64,000 nucleotides of DNA from Rhizophagus clarus (lineage: Eukaryota > Glomeromycota > Glomeromycetes > Glomerales > Glomeraceae), in NCBI GenBank assembly GCA_015698045.1, contig BLAL01000303.1, positions 1 through 64,000 on the forward strand, in the 5' to 3' direction. Shown in pieces: positions 46,890-58,060 of the stretch. A program made the translations under genes and the position numbers. Below the pieces are notes generated by a model. It was not told the origin of the DNA and did no database searches. It saw only the letters and a program-made list of their open reading frames with translations. Within the stretch, counting starts at the first letter, position 1. Every line of letters begins with the position of its first letter.

Positions 46890-47687
46890 AATGAAAAAAA
46901 CCGTTTCGCAACGGTTTTCAAGTATTTAATAAAAAACGTTGCGAGACATTTTTTATTTTTTAATTTTTAAACAAAAAAAACTGTTTTGCAACAGTTTTTC
47001 AAGCATTTAATAAAAAACATTGCGAAATGTTTTTTATTTTTGATTTTTTAAGCGAAAAACGCAACATTTTTCAAGCTTTTTTTTTTAACTTAGAAAAAAA
47101 AACCATTTCGCAACAGTTTTCAAGTATTTAATAAAAAACGTTGTGAAACGTTTTTTATTTTTTTAACTTAAAAAAAACCATTTCGCAACGGTATTTAATA
47201 AAAAACGTTGCGAAATGTTTTTTATTTTTGATTTTTTAAACAAAAAAAACTGTTTCGCAATGGTATTTAATAAAAAACGTTGCAAAACGTTTTTTATTTT
47301 TGATTTTTTAAGCAAAAAATGCAACGTTTTTCAAGCTTTTTTTTTAACTTAGAAAAAAAACCGTTTTGCAACAGTTTTTCAATTATTTAATAAAAAATAT
47401 TGCGAAACATTTTTTATTTTTTTAACTTAAAAAAAACTGTTTCACAACGGTTTTTCAAGTATTTAATAAAAAGCATTGTGAAACGTTTTTTATTTTTGAT
47501 TTTTTAAACAAAAAAAACCATTTCGCAACGGTTTTTCAAGTATTTAAAAAAAAACGTTGCAAAACGTTTTTTATTTTTGATTTTTTAAACAAAAAAAACC
47601 ATTTCGCAATGGTTTTTCAATTATTTAATAAAAAATGTTGCAAAACGTTTTTTATTTTTGATTTTTAAGTAAAAAACGCAACGTTTT
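46890..47687. repeat. palindromic satellite, left arm
   Basis: About nine units of 75-120 bases, each with a palindrome CCGTTTCGCAACGG, a spacer TTTTCAAGTATTTAATAAAA, a second palindrome ACGTTGCGAAACGT and a T/A tract. Variants are mostly CG to TG or CA, as expected from loss of methylated CpG. The array continues at 54490-55100 beyond the inner element. Confidence 0.85.
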
Positions 47688-48022
47688 CACTAGTCGAAAA
47701 AGGAATATTCGGCCTCCAAAAAATCCAGCCTAGATTCGGCCAATTTTTAAAAAAATCGACCTAAATTAGTAATGATATGCAATTCAATCTATATTCGACT
47801 CTGATTCGATCCAGCCGAATGATGGTTAAATTGCGTATAATAAAAATTAAACTATGTTCAGCCTCACACGAATAATGGCCGAATTGTATTCACTTTTCTA
47901 TATTAAATAATGGTTATAATATATTTACTATATTAATATTATTAAGTATAATAAAAAACAATGATACAATATTTGTTAAAAAATGTTTAAACAATTCGGA
48001 CTAGTATAAATGTTATATTAAA

Positions 48023-51000
48023 TCAACGCAAATAGAACTTTCTATTTATAGGAATAACGGCTAAATATTCTTTGGCATTAGATCGATCTGATTTTTTGTA
48101 TTTTACAGGTATAAACTGACCTAAAATGTTGTGTATTGGGATTATATTGTCTCTACTGCTCAAATAGAAACTATCTTTCCATAATTCGACGTTACAAGTT
48201 TCGACATTATCGTCAATATTGAAATGGAATCGGGATGTCAAATTTGCCAGTTTGTACCATTTGATGTAAGCCAATTTGTGTGTCAAATTATGAGAGGATA
48301 AATGAACGCTATGTTCAAAAAAAAATTGGATTTGACCTGAGTAAGTATCGACGCTATTCCCATCACGATTAATAAATTTAGCTAAGATAAATGAGCTCTT
48401 AATATGTCGTGTTGCAGCAGCAGATCCAAAAATTTCTGCACCGATTTGACATCTTCCATATCGATTCGCTTTGTTGATAACGATCGTCGAATTGGGTAAA
48501 TTTTTCGTGAACGGTTTTCTGAATATAGAATCTACGTATGTATCCTTATAATATTCAATAAGTAAATCGTAGATTTGTTCATCAAGACGAATATCTTTAG
48601 ATCACGGTGCTAAAAATATACCCGGAAATTCCTCCCAACCAGTAATTGGTGATTCCAATATATTTCTGGAATTCATCAAAAATTGATACATTTCATTTGT
48701 TAGAAATTCGGAAAGAGAACCGACAGAAGGTCGTTTATTGAGTAATTCGATGCTGATTACTTCTGAACTTGAGCTGATAATATCGTTTATTTGTGTTTCG
48801 GTCGTCAATTGATGCATTATTTCAGGTTCAATTTGGCGGTAGCTATTAGGCAACGATCCTAATAAATATTTTATTATTAATCTTTGCTTAATGGAATAAT
48901 ATAATTTGAAAAATCGACACAGCAAATGAATTTAAATTTGAATTACCTAATACGCCATTCATTTGTTCAAAGCTAAAGCACCAGAACGAATACAGGGATT
49001 CGTAATCGTAAGAGCACTCACATAGATGTAATGATAGGTGAAGGTTTGGCGTTATTTTTCCTTCGCCATAATGCTCTTCGATCAATTTAATTATCTTTAC
49101 TAAAAGTTCATGGGCTTCTTTCATATCATTAATCTCCACAATTCGTCTAACCAAAATCGTACAAACTCTTATGAAATACGTAAGAATTTTGCGATCTTTA
49201 TTCAGAAGATGATTCCATAACACAACAGTGGCGTATATTAGGAAAAAGTTGCACCATTGGTCAGCGGTAAAGTTAGAAAAACCTTCACCGCAATGGATTT
49301 TACCAGGAATTCGTCCCAAATCTGATGGTAGCTTAAATTCGCTCATTTTCTTTTGAATTGATTGAAGAGCTTTTTCTGTTAATACATCTTCATCGATCCA
49401 TATTCGTTTTGTTATCCATTTTGCGATTCCTAGAAAAAGGCAGTGCATCGGATCTATAACAACAAACCGAATCAGATCAAAATACGAGAGTCTTAATATT
49501 TCAGACTACCTTACACCATTCACCTTAACGAATCTCTCTCTTTCTGCGTTAGATTTGCATCGTCGCTATTCCAAAGCCTTTTGACGATGCTCTACTGGAT
49601 TTTTCATGATAAACCAGTCGCTCATATCTGCCATGCCACTAAAATTGCGATTATTGGCCCTTTTTTCGCATCGATGACATGATGCGAGGGCAGAGATATG
49701 CCCGCATAATTTTCGAGCTCTAGGAATATCACACGAAGCAATTATTAATGCAGCTCGAATATCTTTGCCATTTGGACATTCATTAGTGCGATTAAGATTC
49801 ACGCCTTCCCAAAGTGACTCTAATTCCGTTATTATTGGCGAAAGATAATGATTAACTTTATGCAATTTAATCTTATCAGACCCTGATAATATGCCGAGTA
49901 TAAGCACATTTTCGGGCTTAAATCGAACATCTCGAGGTAGATTGCATATTACTGCGTATATTACACCTGTACTGTAAATCGTTCCTTCGTAAGGCTGGAA
50001 CTAATCCAAATTCATCATTAATCCTAGATGAGCATCAGCCTTGTCTGGTCGGAAAAAGTTATTTGACCCTTGTTCAGATGATTTCTTAAGATTTTTCCAT
50101 ATTTGGCCGTCATAAATATCCGATAGAACATTGTCAATTATTGAATGACGTGTCCAATGCCGCAGTAATTCTTCTGTTTTAATCTCTTTGTAGCCGAATT
50201 TGGAAATTCGACATGGTTGCATTTCATAACAGTATTATTATCTTTTGATATTATCTCCTATTTTTTATATAATTTGTGGCATTTTTGGCAGGCTGCAAAC
50301 TGCGTAAATTGATCGAAAAGTCCTAACTTTTTTCTTAGCATGTACAATGAATTTGGGAATGATTCGTAATTGATATTTTTACATACTTTCAATATTATTT
50401 TAATAAATTGTATTAATTCTTCAATTGCGGTATTTGGTATGTTATGACTCGACCTGAACTTCATAATCCATATCAAAATCCCTTTAATTAATTCATCTGT
50501 TGGTAATTCTGTAATATCTGGTGTGTCTGAAATATCCGGTATGTCGAACATAGGATTAGAGTAATTCTCAAAATTATCTGAAAAATCGTTATCCTCATCA
50601 TTAGGAGAATCTTCTTGTGTCGAAGATTCACTAGTGTAGATATCATCCGTGTCATATTCAGCTGGCACATTATAAGAGAAATCTTCAGCAACTAGCTCAA
50701 CTTCAGTGATACGACGAAATGTGCCTGGTTTTGCCCTTTTTTTGCGTGGAAGAAATATATATTTCTGTTCCTCATACGTATTATTATCAGAATGTGTATC
50801 AATAGACATTGTCGTATCTTGTGATTCTGCTAACGATATTATCGAATCAATCAGTTCTACTAATTCTTGAGACGTTAGAACCTTATCGCGATTTAATGGT
50901 TCCAAAGAAGTCGTTTGCTCATTCGTTTGCTCATGTTCCTCCTTCGTACGTGGATCGACCATTTTCCCATTACAATGGCTGCAAAAGCACAGAACCTTCT

Positions 51001-51110
51001 CTCTTGATTTTCTGATCGTAAATTCAATAGATGTTTGTTCAGAGGTCGATGAACTAGGATTATTATATTTGTCTATGATATTAGCAGCAATGTGTTTTCT
51101 TCTCCCTTTT
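48023..51110 (-). pseudogene. tnp2-type CACTA transposase, inactivated
   Basis: Protein blocks run in order on the minus strand: a Cys motif (VLCFCSHCNGKMVDPRTKEE, about 51000-50945), an acidic linker, a CxxC region (AACQKCHKLYK, CNHVEFPN), SDIYDGQIWKNL, DAHLGLMMNLD-stop-FQPYEG, CGHISALASCHRCEKRAN, IDPMHCLFLGIAKWITKRIW, LGRIPGKIHCGEGFSNFTAD, HLSLHLCECSYDYESLYSFW and IVINKANRYGRCQIGAEIFG. The IDPMHxLFLGxAK and GF.NFTADQW blocks are typical of fungal tnp2-like transposases. In-frame stops: 50258-50260, 50001-50003, 49566-49568 and 48602-48604; the frame also shifts near 50190. Two of them (TGG to TAG at 50001 and 49566) and one CGA to TGA-like change (48602) look like C-to-T decay. The gene is not functional in this copy. 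Confidence 0.75.
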
Positions 51111-51747
51111 TTTATTTTTTGATAAAAGTCAGATACGATAAAGTTGTAATATGATTTTTACGTTGAATAAAGTTATAATATACTTTGTTATATTTAATTA
51201 ATAGTGATTTTTTATTAATATCAAATTTTTAGTGATGTCAAATTTTTAGTGATATTGTGATTATATTCCGTTTTAAAATGATATTGATGGTATAATTAAC
51301 AAAATAGACAAATTCAAATACGAAAAATTAGACGTAAGAAGTTGAATAGAAAATTAAACGAAAACCGAAATTTAAAAAATAAAATATATACCATACCATG
51401 CACTCAATGCGATTTAACTGTTCAATTAATTGAAAGTCTAGTTTGATGCGAAAGTTTAAGTCTAATCATTAACGGCTAATGATTGAAAGTCTAATTTGAT
51501 ATGTTTAATATATGTTTAATTAATTAAAAGTCTAATTTGATGCGAAAGTTTAAGTCTAATTTGATCACGCCTATTGAAAGTCTAATTTTATACAAATGTT
51601 TGTGATCGTTAATTGTTAAAAGTCTAATTTGATAGTAAAGAAATAGATATAAATAGTGGTCCAATTTCCTCATTCCATACAAAAAAATCGCCCTTTTTTC
51701 TTTTTTAAAAAATAATAATAAAAAATAAAAATAATTTTAAAACAATA

Positions 51748-54023
51748 ATGGCTCGTAAGAAACCATCAAAACCAAATGCTTCTTCACCAGATATTGCTAG
51801 TTCGTCTACACCATCGCCACATACAATATCAACTCCTCCACGAAATATTGCTTCAACACCAACACCAACTAATACCACCGTTTCATCTACATCACGAAAT
51901 ATTGCCACATCATGAGCGTTAACACCAACTAATACTACACCATGAAATATTGCCACATCACGAGCGTCAACACCAGCTAATACTACACCACGAAATATTG
52001 CCACACCACGAGCGTCAACACCAACTAATACTATACCACGAAATATTGCCACATCATGAGCGTCAACACCAGCTAATACCACCGCTTCGTCTACATCACG
52101 AAATATTGCCACACCACGAAATATTGCTTCAACACCAATATCACTAAATACTAATACTACAGCTCCCTTTAGACTCGTTATTTCGCAAGATATTTTAGCC
52201 TCATTAAGTCAAACTCAAACTCAATCTCAACGAACTTCTGATATTATTAAAAGATATCCTAATATTAATGTACTGAAAAGTTACCGTTTACATCACGAAG
52301 AAGAAGCACCAAGAAATGTTCGACCGAGTAATGAAGAAGCGGGTAAACTGAATTTTTTGTTATATTTTAATATTTATTATATTATATCTGTTCGTTACGA
52401 TTCGATACATATCCTTATAATTTAAAATAGGTAATTTAGAGTTAGGAAATTTAAAAAATAAAACCCTTCGACTACAGAACGAATTGAATCAGGAAAAGGT
52501 CAAAGTATCAGAAATGAAACGAAAAATAGATAATTTGCAAGACCGTGTTCGTAGGGTCGAGGAGGAGAATTCCTTACTACGGCAGTTTAATGAAATTTTT
52601 GGTGATGAATCGAACCAATTATGTGAAGAGAATAAAACTCTCCAAGAAGAACTTCAACGGCTCAAGCAACTTCGCACATCTCAAAAGACTATCGATTCTC
52701 CACAGCAATATTTACCAAAACGCCCCAATAAAAGATTAAAATTGAGAGAGAAATCGCCTGATGAAGTTGCCGCTTCAGCTGCAAGAGTAAGAATTTTACA
52801 AGACTATTTGCAGCCGAATTGTGTTAATGTATATATACAGCTTTTATTATTTCCTCTTATTGTTTAGGATGAAATGAAGAATCTCTTGAAAGGTCAAATA
52901 CCTGAAGAATATCGGTTGGATTACGGCAAGACTTTTAGTGAACAGACAGCAAAGATATACGAAAAATTGATACCTGAATTAAAGAGGTTGATGAGTGGAC
53001 ATTATAATCCGTCTGTAACCCAATTGTCGAACTGGTTACGATCGATTCACAAGCATAAAAGAGATAGATAACGGAAACGACTATCAGGCCAATTAGACAA
53101 AGTTGACCGTAGGATGCACGTGAATGCGCGATTGTCTGAAGTGAGCAGTATTTTATTTTAATGCACTTCTTTTTAGTCATTTGAAATTAATCTTTATATA
53201 TTCAACAGAAAAAAAATAGACGAGTAAAGGCAGCAATAAAATTATACGAAAGAAATGACGCCAACATAAAGGAATTCGATAAAGACGAATTATTACCAAT
53301 GCTTGTACAGAATGATTGTCATTCCATTAAGCAATCAGATTCTGAAGACGATTCAAGACAGAAATTGCCTGATAATAAGCAGTTCTTGCATGTATACGAT
53401 CGGTCATGGCATTCAGACGAGGTATTAAAGTGATTACTGCTCTTAACCTATTTTAATATTTATTCGATATTTGTTTATCTTTGTTTTAATAGTTAAAACA
53501 GCTATTACGAGACATATTAGACCCTGAAGCAGAATATATTCAACGCGCAAAAAAGCAATGGGAGCGAATTTATAATGATGATATCTACTTCATGTCTAGT
53601 AAACCTCTCGAGAATGCGCCTGAAAAGGCGCTCGATAAAACGAAAATGTACGAGACAGATGAAACAAATGAAACAATTGGCGTTAGCGAATATGATGACA
53701 TGGTTGATGATTTGATTCAATCTTACAAGGATCATGTGCCAATAGAACTGAATTTAACAGAGCCATATTCAGATTTCTTGTTAAATTCGGCAGAAATGAA
53801 TTCAACTAGACCTGAAGATTTGGATGAGATCGGTGAAAGTTCGACAACAGTAAGTTGAATTATTTTAATATTTTTACGTCGCAAATATTGTTAATTAATT
53901 TTGTTTATATCATATGTTGTATCATATTAGCAACAAAAAGCTGAAAAAACCTGAAAAGGAAAAGGAAGGGCTACAGAAGACGAAGAACTCCATGAAATAT
54001 TTGATGCAGACGAATATTATTAG
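51748..54023 (+). pseudogene. second gene of the CACTA element, coiled-coil protein, inactivated (about 628 codons)
   Basis: Exons 51748-52342, 52431-52786, 52868-53140, 53209-53421, 53493-53849 and 53931-54023 join in frame by GT..AG. It begins MARKKPSKPNASSPDIASSS, then a Thr/Pro-rich repeat of about 16 residues around RNIATPRASTPTNTTP. Next comes a coiled coil (about 52440-52730: LRLQNELNQEKVKVSEMKRK..RRVEEENSLLRQFNEIFG) and then a charged C-terminal half ending EIFDADEYY. Five in-frame stops: TGA at 51913, 51943, 52057 and 53952, TAA at 53069. At the first three, sister repeats have CGA. I do not recognise a domain. By position it may play the role of the accessory (TNPA-like) DNA-binding protein of plant CACTA elements; that is inference. 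Confidence 0.6.
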
Positions 54024-54489
54024 TATATTTTATATTTATTTTTTTGGTTATATAATTATTACTGGATATTTTATATTTTTTTTTATTTTTTTTTATACGG
54101 TTGATCATATGCGGGTTGGTTTATATAATTATCTTATATTACTATATATTATATACGTCAATATATATAAAATAAATGGTTTTTATTTGCTTATAAAATA
54201 CAAAATGATGCTTTATTATTCGACCTTGAAAAATCTCTAGTTCGACCTATTTATCAATTATATTCAGATTATATACAGTGGTCGAATATAGTTTTTTTAG
54301 GGTCGAATAAATATGTAATAATGTCCTAATATAGGTAAAATGATGGTTGAATTTTCTTTCTGAATTTGAGACGATTGGCACCCTAAATGCGCCAAAAAAA
54401 TCGGCCTCAATTTGACATAGGTTAGATCGTTATTCGACCTATATTCGACCTGGTCAAATTTAGGCTGAATTGTCCTTTTTCGACTAGTG

Positions 54490-55110
54490 TTTTCAAGCTT
54501 TTTTTTTAACTTAGAAAAAAAAACTGTTTCGCAACGGTTTTCAATTATTTAATAAAAAACATTGCGAAATGTTTTTTATTTTTTTAACTTAAAAAAAAAA
54601 CTGTTTCGCAACAGTTTTTCAAGTATTTAATAAAAAACGTTACGAAACATTTTTATTTTTGATTTTTTAAACAAAAAAAACTGTTTCGTAACAGGTTTTC
54701 AATTATTTAATAAAAAACGTTGCGAAACATTTTTTATTTTTGAATTTTTAAGCGAAAAGAACCGTTTCGCAATGATTTTTTAAGTTTTTTTTAACTTAGA
54801 AAAAAAAACCATTTCACAACGGTTTTTCAATTATTTAATAAAAACGTTGCGAAACGTTTTTATTTTTGAATTTTTAAGCGAAAAAAACCATTTCGCAATG
54901 GTTTTTCAAGCTTTTTTAACTTAAAAAAAACTGTGTCGCAATGATTTTTCAAGCATTTAATAAAAAGCGTTGCGAAATGTTTTTTATTTTTTAACTTTAA
55001 AGAAAAAAAACTGTTGCGCAATGGTTTTTCAATTATTTAATAAAAAATGTTGCGAAACATTTCTTATTTTTGAATTTTTATTATAATGAATGAAACCCGT
55101 TGCGAAATAT
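54490..55110. repeat. palindromic satellite, right arm
   Basis: About six more units of the same palindromic satellite as at 46890-47687, in the same orientation, followed by TTTCGACAT-rich sequence and the right inverted end of the outer element. Confidence 0.8.
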
Positions 55111-56570
55111 TGTAATTTTAGTTTCAGCAGTTTCGACATGTCAAAACTAGTTTCGACAATTTTGACGTGTCAAAACTATTTCAGCATTTCGGTATTTCGA
55201 CATATTTTAGGTTTTGACATTTCAACATTGGCCAATTGAGTTTCGGCAGGCAACTTTACTCAGGCCTAAGGATTTTTGAAGCTTTTCTTCACCAGCCTGA
55301 ATTTTTTCAAAAAGTATCGTCCAACCTTAAGGAAAAAATGGGCGATCCAGCCGTGGATGATTTGTCATGTGGTATGCAGAATCTGGTAAATTCTGGTGAC
55401 TCACACCCAGTCCCACCGCTAATAATACCTGAATTAGGAATATCTCAGCCTGGTGCTTCCTCAAAATCACCGATTACGCCTAAGATGCGACCGCTTATAG
55501 CTGATACAAAACTGATCGATGTAAACATAGAAAATGCTAATGATGATACAACTATGCCTCCACATCCTTCTGGTAGTAGTAATATTACGCCTAAGATAAA
55601 AAGAAAAAAAAGTCTGTGAACAAATTGGTGAAAAAAATATTCGTAGATATTAACATTCCTGATGACAGAATACAAAACGTTAGGGATATCTTTGTTTATG
55701 ATGTACCCTCAAGTTAGTCCCATGAAAAAATTTTTGCCAAACTTAAAAGTATGGGAATCCTATCTCGATGACTGTGAAGAAGCAAAAGAAATACCAAACG
55801 CTTCAAATCAAAATATATCTCTCAACTTTCACACTCGCTTCTTTCAAATAGAGGATATAGCAATACTCCCTTGGCGACATTTCTGTACGTTAACTCTCTA
55901 GAAACTGGTTACTACACCAAAGGAAAAGAAGAGAACAGTTTCGATTATACCTAAATGATTTACTTCAAGAATCTCGTTATTGGGTTATATGGGAACGCAC
56001 TGCTTCTTCTCAACAAATGTTTGGTAATTTACCAATACAAGTTGTCAAGCAATTTGAAATAGGTGGAAAGGCCTCAATAGTGTTCTGCAAACGATTTAGT
56101 CAAATCAAATCAATTCAGATTTGATTTGAATTTTGATTTGATTTGATTTGATAATTTTGATTTGCAAATCGAATTCAAACTTCAAAACAAGATTTGAGTT
56201 CAAATCCAAATTAAAAAAAAAGATTTGATTCAATTTCAAATCAAATTCAAATTAGCTTAAACTAATTCAATCAAATCCAAATCAAATCTGACAAATCCAA
56301 ATCAAATCCAAATCAAATCGAATTAAATATACATGACCTGGTTAAACGTAATTACAGGACCTGCATGCGTTTACTATTAACTCTACGCAACTTTTTTTTC
56401 ATAATAATGCTACGCAAACTTACATCTTAGTTAAAAAAAAATTTTTAAAAATTTGTTAACGCTATAACGAATTATTCGATATAAAGGCAGGGTCATGTGA
56501 CTTGCCAATCTAATCAGATAATCCAAATATCTGATCTTTTTTTTAATCATTTATCAGTTTATTTTTATAG

Positions 56571-57559
56571 TGTTGCCAGACGAAAAGCATGACCGAACTT
56601 TTGGAATTAAGGTAAAGGAGGGTGAAAAGTGTTTTTCGGTATTTTTTTTTAACTAATTAATTAATTATTTTTTATTTTTATTTTTTGTAGTATTGCCAGA
56701 CGAAAGGCATGACCGGACTTTTGGAATTAAGGTAAGGGAGGGGTTGGGAAAGTGTTTCGTTATTTTTTTTTTAATCAATTAAGTATTAACTTTTTTTTAC
56801 TTTTTGTAGTGTTGCCAGACGAAAGGCACGACCAGACTTTTGGAATTAAGGTAAAAGAGGGTGGGAAAGTGTTTTTCAGTATTTTTTTTAACTATTTAAT
56901 TAATTATTTTTTTTTATTTTTTTGTAGTGTTGCCGGACGAAATACACGACCGGACTTTTAGAATTAAGGTAAGGGAGGGGTTGGGGGAGGTATTTTGTTG
57001 TTTTTTTTTAATTAATTAAGTATTAACTTTTTTTTTACTTTTTGTAGTGTTGCCAGACGAAAAGCATGACTGGATTTTTGGAATTAAGGTAAAGGAGGGT
57101 AGGGAAGTGTTTTTCGGTATTTTTTTTAACTATTTAATTAATTATTTTATTTTTTATTTTTTTTGTAATGTTGCCAGACGAAATACATGACTGGACTTTT
57201 GGAATTAAGGTAAGGGAGAGGTTAGGGGAGGTGTTTTGTTGTTTTTTTTTAATTAATTAAGTATTAACTTTTTTTACTTTTTGTAGAGTTGCCAGACGAA
57301 AAGCATGACTGGACTTTTGGAATTAAGGTAAGGGAGGGTTGGAGGAGGTGTTTCGTTGTTTTTTTTTAATTAATTAAGTATTGATTTTTTTTTATTTTTT
57401 GTAGTGTTGCCGGACAAAAAGCATGACCGGACTTTTGGAATTAAGGTAAGGGAGGGTGGAGGAAGTGTTTTTCGGTATTTTTTTAACTAATTAATTATTT
57501 TTTTTTTATTTTTTTTAGTGTTGCCAGACAAAAAACACAACCAGACTTTTGGAATTAAG
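56571..57559 (+). repeat. tandem exon/intron-like array B, nine 41-base blocks
   Basis: Blocks at 56571-56611, 56691-56731, 56810-56850, 56928-56968, 57048-57088, 57169-57209, 57287-57327, 57405-57445 and 57519-57559. Each reads TGTTGCCAGACGAAAGGCAT GACCGGACTTTTGGAATTAA G with few changes. Each is preceded by T-tract..GTAG (the sixth mutated to GTAA) and followed by GTAAGGGAGG or GTAAAGGAGG. Intron-like gaps are 73-80 bases and contain TATTAAC or TTAACTAAT branch-point-like words. Two gap types alternate, giving a roughly 240-base higher-order unit. In one frame the block encodes LPDERHDRTFGIK, but 41 bases is not a multiple of three, so serial inclusion would shift frame each time while inclusion of one block would not. 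Confidence 0.85.
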
Positions 57560-58060
57560 GTATTAAAAACTGAAAAAGAATAATAAAAATAAATAAATTT
57601 AGTATAAAATACTGAAAAAAAGTGAAAAAATAAATAAAATAAAATAAATTTTGGTAAATACCGAGTAATTTAATTTACTGAAATTAGTATTTTTTAAAAA
57701 TAAATCCATGTATATCTATTATAAACTCTACGCAAACATAATATGTAAGTTACTCCCAAATTAACTGATCTACGCAAACTCAATTTGTAGGTTTAAAAAG
57801 TAATTTCATATAAACTCTACGCAAACCCGTATGTGAATTATATCTGATATTAGTATTATTCAGGATCCTGTAATTACCGTAAATATTATTGGTAGTTACT
57901 GCAACCACATGATGTTCAACTCTCCTTAAATACACTAAAGAAATACGTTTTGCAACATTTTTTTATTAATAATGCATTGCAAAATGCATTTTTTATTTAA
58001 ATAAAAAAAAACATTTTGCAATGTTTTTTTTATTAGTATTGCGTTGCAAAACGCATTTTT
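57560..58060. other. right part of the array B element
   Basis: It contains repeated TAAACTCTACGCAAAC words (about 57720-57830; also at 56375-56410 on the left), and a pair of AAATGCATTTTGCAACG-like inverted blocks at 57945-58060. No gene. Confidence 0.5.

Larger units (their letters stand above)
47688..54489. mobile_element. CACTA-type DNA transposon, 6802 bases, decayed
   Basis: Ends CACTAGTCGAAAAAGGA at 47688 and, inverted, at 54489. The TTT target duplication lies at 47685-47687 and 54490-54492. Joining the flanks restores CGCAACGTTTT-CAAGCTTTTTT, which matches an intact satellite unit at about 47050, so the boundaries are firm. Subterminal GGCCGAAT/TCGACC-type motifs recur at both ends (47705-47800, 54390-54480). 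It carries a tnp2-type transposase pseudogene (minus) and a second coiled-coil gene (plus), a two-gene layout usual for CACTA elements. Confidence 0.88.
46719..55257. mobile_element. MULE-like non-autonomous element (outer), 10-base target duplication, interrupted by CACTA
   Basis: Perfect 18-base inverted ends AAAGTTGCCTGCCGAAAC at 46719 and 55257. Target duplication ACTCAGGCCT at 46709-46718 and 55258-55267; the intact copy 1 has the unduplicated related site. Without the inner element it measures about 1.74 kb and consists of a CGTTGCGAAACG/CCGTTTCGCAACGG satellite with the same orientation in both arms. A 9-11 base duplication fits Mutator-like elements. No own transposase. Confidence 0.75.

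Noticed and set aside
51705..52112. Minus-strand Val/Asp/Ala-rich ORF over the CACTA second gene
   Set aside because: It mirrors the Thr/Pro repeat of the plus-strand gene, which continues through five more in-frame exons.
46719..55257. Reading the outer and inner elements as one 8.5 kb transposon
   Set aside because: Separate perfect ends with separate target duplications (10 bases outside, TTT inside), and restoration of a satellite unit when the inner part is removed, show two events.
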